From positions 1-8,602 of the forward strand of contig CAIWRE010000485.1 of NCBI GenBank assembly GCA_903914985.1: a DNA stretch of 8,602 bases, given 5' to 3'. The translations under genes and the position numbers were made by a program. Positions 5,993-8,602 of this stretch are shown piece by piece. The stretch is from an uncultured beta proteobacterium. GTDB taxonomy: Bacteria > Pseudomonadota > Gammaproteobacteria > Burkholderiales > Burkholderiaceae_C. Under the pieces are notes generated by a model that was not told where the DNA came from, ran no database searches, and saw only the letters and a list, made by a program, of their open reading frames with translations. Numbering within the stretch: position 1 is the first letter of the stretch; every line of letters starts with the position of its first letter.

Positions 5993-6616
5993 TTGAAGAT
6001 GTACTACGCGCCGCGCGCGCCCAACCCCCGCCGCGTTCAGATATTCATGGCCGAAAAAGGCATCAACGGCATCCCTTTGATCGCGGTGGACCTGAACCAG
6101 GGCGAGCATTACGGTGCGGCTTATCGGGCCAAGAGCCCGCTGGCCAAAGTACCCGCGCTGGAGCTCGATGACGGCCGCGTGCTGACCGAAACCCGCGCCA
6201 TTTGCACCTACCTCGAAGGCCTGTACCCCGAAACCAACTTGATGGGTGAGGGCTTTGAAGAGCGCGCCTTTATTGAAATGGCCGACCGTCGCGTGGAGTG
6301 GACGCTGCTGTTGGGCATCGCCAACGGCGTGCGCCATACGCACCCGGGTCTGGCGCCGCTGGAGTCACCCCAGTTTGGCGACTTTGGCAGATCGCAGACC
6401 GAAAAAGTCAAAGAGGCCGCCAAGGTGTTTGACCAGCTTTTGCAAACCCAGCCCTGGATGGCGGGGCCGCGCTTCACCATCGCCGACATCACCGCCTTTT
6501 GCGCTTTGGAGTTTGGCCGTGCCTTGCTCAAGTTCAACCTGGCGGAGGCCGGATTGCACACCCTGCAAGCCTGGCGCGACCGCATGGCTGAGCGGCCCAG
6601 CGCCAAAGTGGTCTAA
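5993..6616 (+). CDS. Glutathione S-transferase family protein
   Basis: Predicted cytosolic GST-fold protein of 207 residues, the usual size. The N-terminal thioredoxin-like half (1-79) carries the first strand and helix MKMYYAPRAPNPRRVQIF, then KVPALELDDGR with the cis-proline P54 that contacts the glutathione backbone. TETRAICTYL (65-74) follows, equivalent to the ESxAIxxYL gamma-glutamyl-binding motif with Thr in place of Ser. The C-terminal all-helical half contains PWMAGPRFTIADITAFCAL, the N-capping box/hydrophobic staple typical of GST folds (FTIADI with its Asp). Substrate is unknown; such proteins act in detoxification, dehalogenation or redox work. The start is TTG 5993, chosen from the GGGAG spacing; ATG 5999 would remove two residues. 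It lies 29 bp after pyrF and 9 bp before the next gene. Confidence 0.92.
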   Translation: MKMYYAPRAPNPRRVQIFMAEKGINGIPLIAVDLNQGEHYGAAYRAKSPLAKVPALELDDGRVLTETRAICTYLEGLYPETNLMGEGFEERAFIEMADRRVEWTLLLGIANGVRHTHPGLAPLESPQFGDFGRSQTEKVKEAAKVFDQLLQTQPWMAGPRFTIADITAFCALEFGRALLKFNLAEAGLHTLQAWRDRMAERPSAKVV

Positions 6617-6625
6617 GGTCCACGC

Positions 6626-7423
6626 ATGTTCATCGCTTCCAAGCTGCTGGCCTTTCTCACGCAACCACTGGCTTGGGTCGCTGCTCTCCTGCTGGGAGCC
6701 TTGGTGTTGCTGGGGCGAAACAATGCTGGTGCCCGCGCCCACCTTCACCAACGCAGGGGCAGGCAGGTGCTGTGGCTGGCGTTTGCATTGCTGCTGCTCC
6801 AAGGCTGGGAGCCCTTGCCCGACGCCTTTTTGCGTCGCATGGAAGATTCCTACACCCGCACGCCTACCGCTCAGGAGCTGCAGGGATACCAAGGCGTGGT
6901 GGTACTCGGTGGCGCTTTGGAGCCTTCTTATGGGTGGGAAGGCCGCAGCCAGGTCGCCCTGAACGAAGCCGCAGAACGCATGGTGGTGCCGCTGGCGCTG
7001 CTGCGCCAAAAGCCGGACTTGCAAATACTCTTTACGGGTGGCGAAGGCGCTTTGCTGGGTCAAGGTTTGTCTGAAGCCGACCGGGCCCGCATTTTTTACC
7101 AATCGATGGGCGTACCCCCCGAACGCCTTTGGCTGGAAGACCGCTCGCGCACCACCTACGAAAACGCTGCGTTCAGTGCGAAGCTACCCGGTGTGGACCC
7201 CGGTCAGCGCTGGCTGCTGCTCACTTCGGCCTGGCACATGCGCCGCGCCATGGCCACCTTTGAAAAAGCAGGATGGAACGTCACCCCGTATGCTGTGGAC
7301 TTCGCCACGGGCAGCCAAACCCCATGGACGGCGTACTCACTGGTGCGAGGCAGCCGCAAATGGGGACTGGTCTTGCACGAAGTGGTGGGCCTGATGGTGT
7401 ACCGGGCCACTGGCCGCGCTTAA
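6626..7423 (+). CDS. DUF218 (YdcF/ElyC/SanA-like) inner-membrane protein
   Basis: A 265-residue protein with two N-terminal hydrophobic segments (about residues 8-30 and 48-61), separated by a basic stretch (RNNAGARAHLHQRRGR). This is the ElyC-like arrangement, which puts the DUF218 domain in the periplasm. Domain motifs seen: GVVVLGGALEP (90-100), ALNEAAERM (111-119), ILFTGGEG (134-141), EDRSRTTYENA (171-181) and LLLTSAWHMRRAMATFEKAG (197-216). These are the family's conserved strand, Glu/Asn and His/Arg stretches. ElyC of E. coli (about 259 residues) is linked to peptidoglycan/lipid-carrier metabolism and SanA to envelope permeability. The exact reaction here is unknown, so no symbol is given. 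ATG 6626 is preceded by AAGG at 6615-6618 overlapping the GST stop, so the two genes are probably cotranscribed. Confidence 0.9.
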   Translation: MFIASKLLAFLTQPLAWVAALLLGALVLLGRNNAGARAHLHQRRGRQVLWLAFALLLLQGWEPLPDAFLRRMEDSYTRTPTAQELQGYQGVVVLGGALEPSYGWEGRSQVALNEAAERMVVPLALLRQKPDLQILFTGGEGALLGQGLSEADRARIFYQSMGVPPERLWLEDRSRTTYENAAFSAKLPGVDPGQRWLLLTSAWHMRRAMATFEKAGWNVTPYAVDFATGSQTPWTAYSLVRGSRKWGLVLHEVVGLMVYRATGRA

Positions 7424-7444
7424 GCCGCTACGCAAGCTAAGCGC
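7416..7444. terminator. Inverted repeat spanning both stop codons of convergent genes
   Basis: GCGCTTAAGC (7416-7425) pairs with GCTAAGCGC (7436-7444) around a 10-base loop, giving nine base pairs with one bulged A. It covers the TAA of the DUF218 gene and the TAG of the opposing CNNM/CBS gene. There is no clear T-run on either strand, so it may be a transcript-end stabilising hairpin or a weak bidirectional terminator rather than a classical intrinsic one. Confidence 0.4.
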
Positions 7445-8602
7445 CGTGGCTGTGGCCCTTGCTGCGCACTGCCAGCACCTTGTCAACCCGTCGCCCGTCA
7501 AGGTCGACCACTTCAAACGTCCAGTGCTGGCACTCCACACGCTCGCCCAACAGCGGCAAGCGGCCTGAGATAGACATGAGCAAACCCGCCAGCGTGTTGT
7601 AGCGGCCCCGGTCTTCGCCGGGCAACTCGTCCATGTCCAGACGGGCCTTGAGCTCGCCCAGCGGCATCACACCGTCGAGCAACCAACTGCCATCCTCGCG
7701 CTGGGTGGCCCATGCATCCGCCTGGGCACCCACTTGCAGCTCGCCGGTGATGGCTTCGAGCAGATCGCGCGGGGTGAGCACGCCCTGCACCACGCCATAT
7801 TCGTCCACCACAAACACCAGGCGTCCGGCCTGCAAGCGGAATTGCTCCAGCATCTCCATGCCGCTCAAGGTCTCGGGCACAAACACGGCAGGTGCAATGT
7901 GCGTGCTGACGGTTTCCGCTCCGCGCTCGCGCAAATCGAGCAACTGCGCCACGCTGATAGTGCCCAGCACATCGTCCAGCGAACCGCGGCAGACGGGATA
8001 CCAGGAGTGCGCACCCTTGCCGCCGCTGGTGGCCACCAGGTTCAGGCTGTGCGCGACGGTGTCTGCCCCGTCAAGCCACTGCACATCGGTGCGCGGCGTC
8101 ATCAGAGAGGTCAAGGGACGCTCGTCGAGCCGGAACACGTTTTGCACCATTTGGTGCTCATGCTCTTCGATCAAACCGGCGTCCACGCCCTCCTCCAGAC
8201 TGGCCGAAATTTCTTCTTCGGTCACCGGACGCAGGGCTGTGGTGTCAATGCGCAGCAGCTTGAGCGTGCCTGCCGTAGTGCTGGAGAGGAGTTTCACAAA
8301 GGGTTTGGCAGCCTTGGCCAGCCACAGCATGGGCCGCGCCACCCAGCAGGCAACGACTTCGGGATGCAACTGACCGATGCGCTTGGGCACCAGTTCGCCA
8401 AAAATAATCGTGGTGAAGGTGATCGTGGTGACCACCAAGCCTGTGGCGGTCAAGGCGGCAGCTTTCTCGGAGGTACCCCAGGATTGCAGCCACGCGGCCA
8501 CGCCTTCGCTGAATGCCGCCTCACCCACGATGCCGTTGAGCACGCCAATCGAGGTAATGCCCACCTGCACCGTCGAGAGAAATTGGTTGGGGTTGCCCAG
8601 CA
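7437..8602 (-). CDS. CNNM/DUF21-CBS-CorC_HlyC membrane protein (5' end outside window)
   Basis: Member of the widespread 'hemolysin C/CorC' family, now viewed as CNNM-type transport proteins linked to Mg2+ efflux or homeostasis. The hemolysin label is historical. The reading frame stays open to the window edge at 8602, with 387 residues visible; full proteins are usually about 420-450, so only the first part of the transmembrane domain is lost. The frame enters as LGNPNQFLSTVQVGITS, typical of the DUF21 core. The hallmark FGELVPKRI follows at about visible residues 67-75. After the membrane part come an acidic helix (EEEISASLEEGVDAGLIEEHE), two CBS motifs (MTPRTDV near 167; LVFVVDEYGVVQGVLTPRD near 261-279), and a C-terminal CorC_HlyC domain (DGVMPLGELKARL to VRS). 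It ends KGHSHGA. An in-frame GTG at 8570 is internal to the domain and not the real start. Confidence 0.93.
   Translation of the reverse strand, partial: LGNPNQFLSTVQVGITSIGVLNGIVGEAAFSEGVAAWLQSWGTSEKAAALTATGLVVTTITFTTIIFGELVPKRIGQLHPEVVACWVARPMLWLAKAAKPFVKLLSSTTAGTLKLLRIDTTALRPVTEEEISASLEEGVDAGLIEEHEHQMVQNVFRLDERPLTSLMTPRTDVQWLDGADTVAHSLNLVATSGGKGAHSWYPVCRGSLDDVLGTISVAQLLDLRERGAETVSTHIAPAVFVPETLSGMEMLEQFRLQAGRLVFVVDEYGVVQGVLTPRDLLEAITGELQVGAQADAWATQREDGSWLLDGVMPLGELKARLDMDELPGEDRGRYNTLAGLLMSISGRLPLLGERVECQHWTFEVVDLDGRRVDKVLAVRSKGHSHGA

Noticed and set aside
7633..8373. Open frame of about 246 codons on the + strand opposite the CNNM/CBS gene
   Set aside because: The - strand product has clear DUF21, CBS and CorC_HlyC features. 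The + strand translation is Ser/Arg-rich shadow sequence.

Overview
The window looks like an ordinary chromosomal stretch of a GC-rich, flagellated betaproteobacterium. The best guess is Burkholderiales, family Comamonadaceae (Rhodoferax/Curvibacter-like). This rests on recalled protein style (FliI, the DAKRGD-type PyrF, the GST) and tight gene packing, not on a database search. There is no mobile element, CRISPR array, tRNA or rRNA gene, and no gap longer than about 85 bp between genes.

Layout: (1) 1-3135, + strand, is one tightly packed cluster. It holds the C-terminal three quarters of the flagellar export ATPase fliI, the chaperone/stalk gene fliJ, an unrecognised Rossmann/methyltransferase-like gene, and a secreted lipoprotein. 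The last three junctions are 5 bp or less, two of them being ATGA stop/start overlaps. The slot after fliJ, where fliK is commonly found, is taken by the unrecognised gene. (2) 3218-5088, + strand, carries a membrane-anchored alpha-carbonic anhydrase with a long N-terminal coiled-coil and a charged, His-containing linker, then a small membrane-anchored protein of unknown function with two cysteines. (3) 5115-7423, + strand, carries pyrF (OMP decarboxylase) with a possible leaderless start, a glutathione S-transferase family protein that probably starts at TTG, and a DUF218 (YdcF/ElyC/SanA-like) membrane protein. (4) 7437-8602, - strand, is the C-terminal part of a CNNM/CBS/CorC_HlyC-type transporter-like protein. 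It converges on the DUF218 gene across only 13 bp, with a hairpin that includes both stop codons.

Only the fliI-fliJ pair has a clear shared job, which is energising flagellar type III export. The rest are housekeeping or envelope genes. I see no convincing new multi-gene system. The most unusual items are the multidomain alpha-carbonic anhydrase and its small anchored neighbour, and the methyltransferase-like gene translationally coupled to fliJ.
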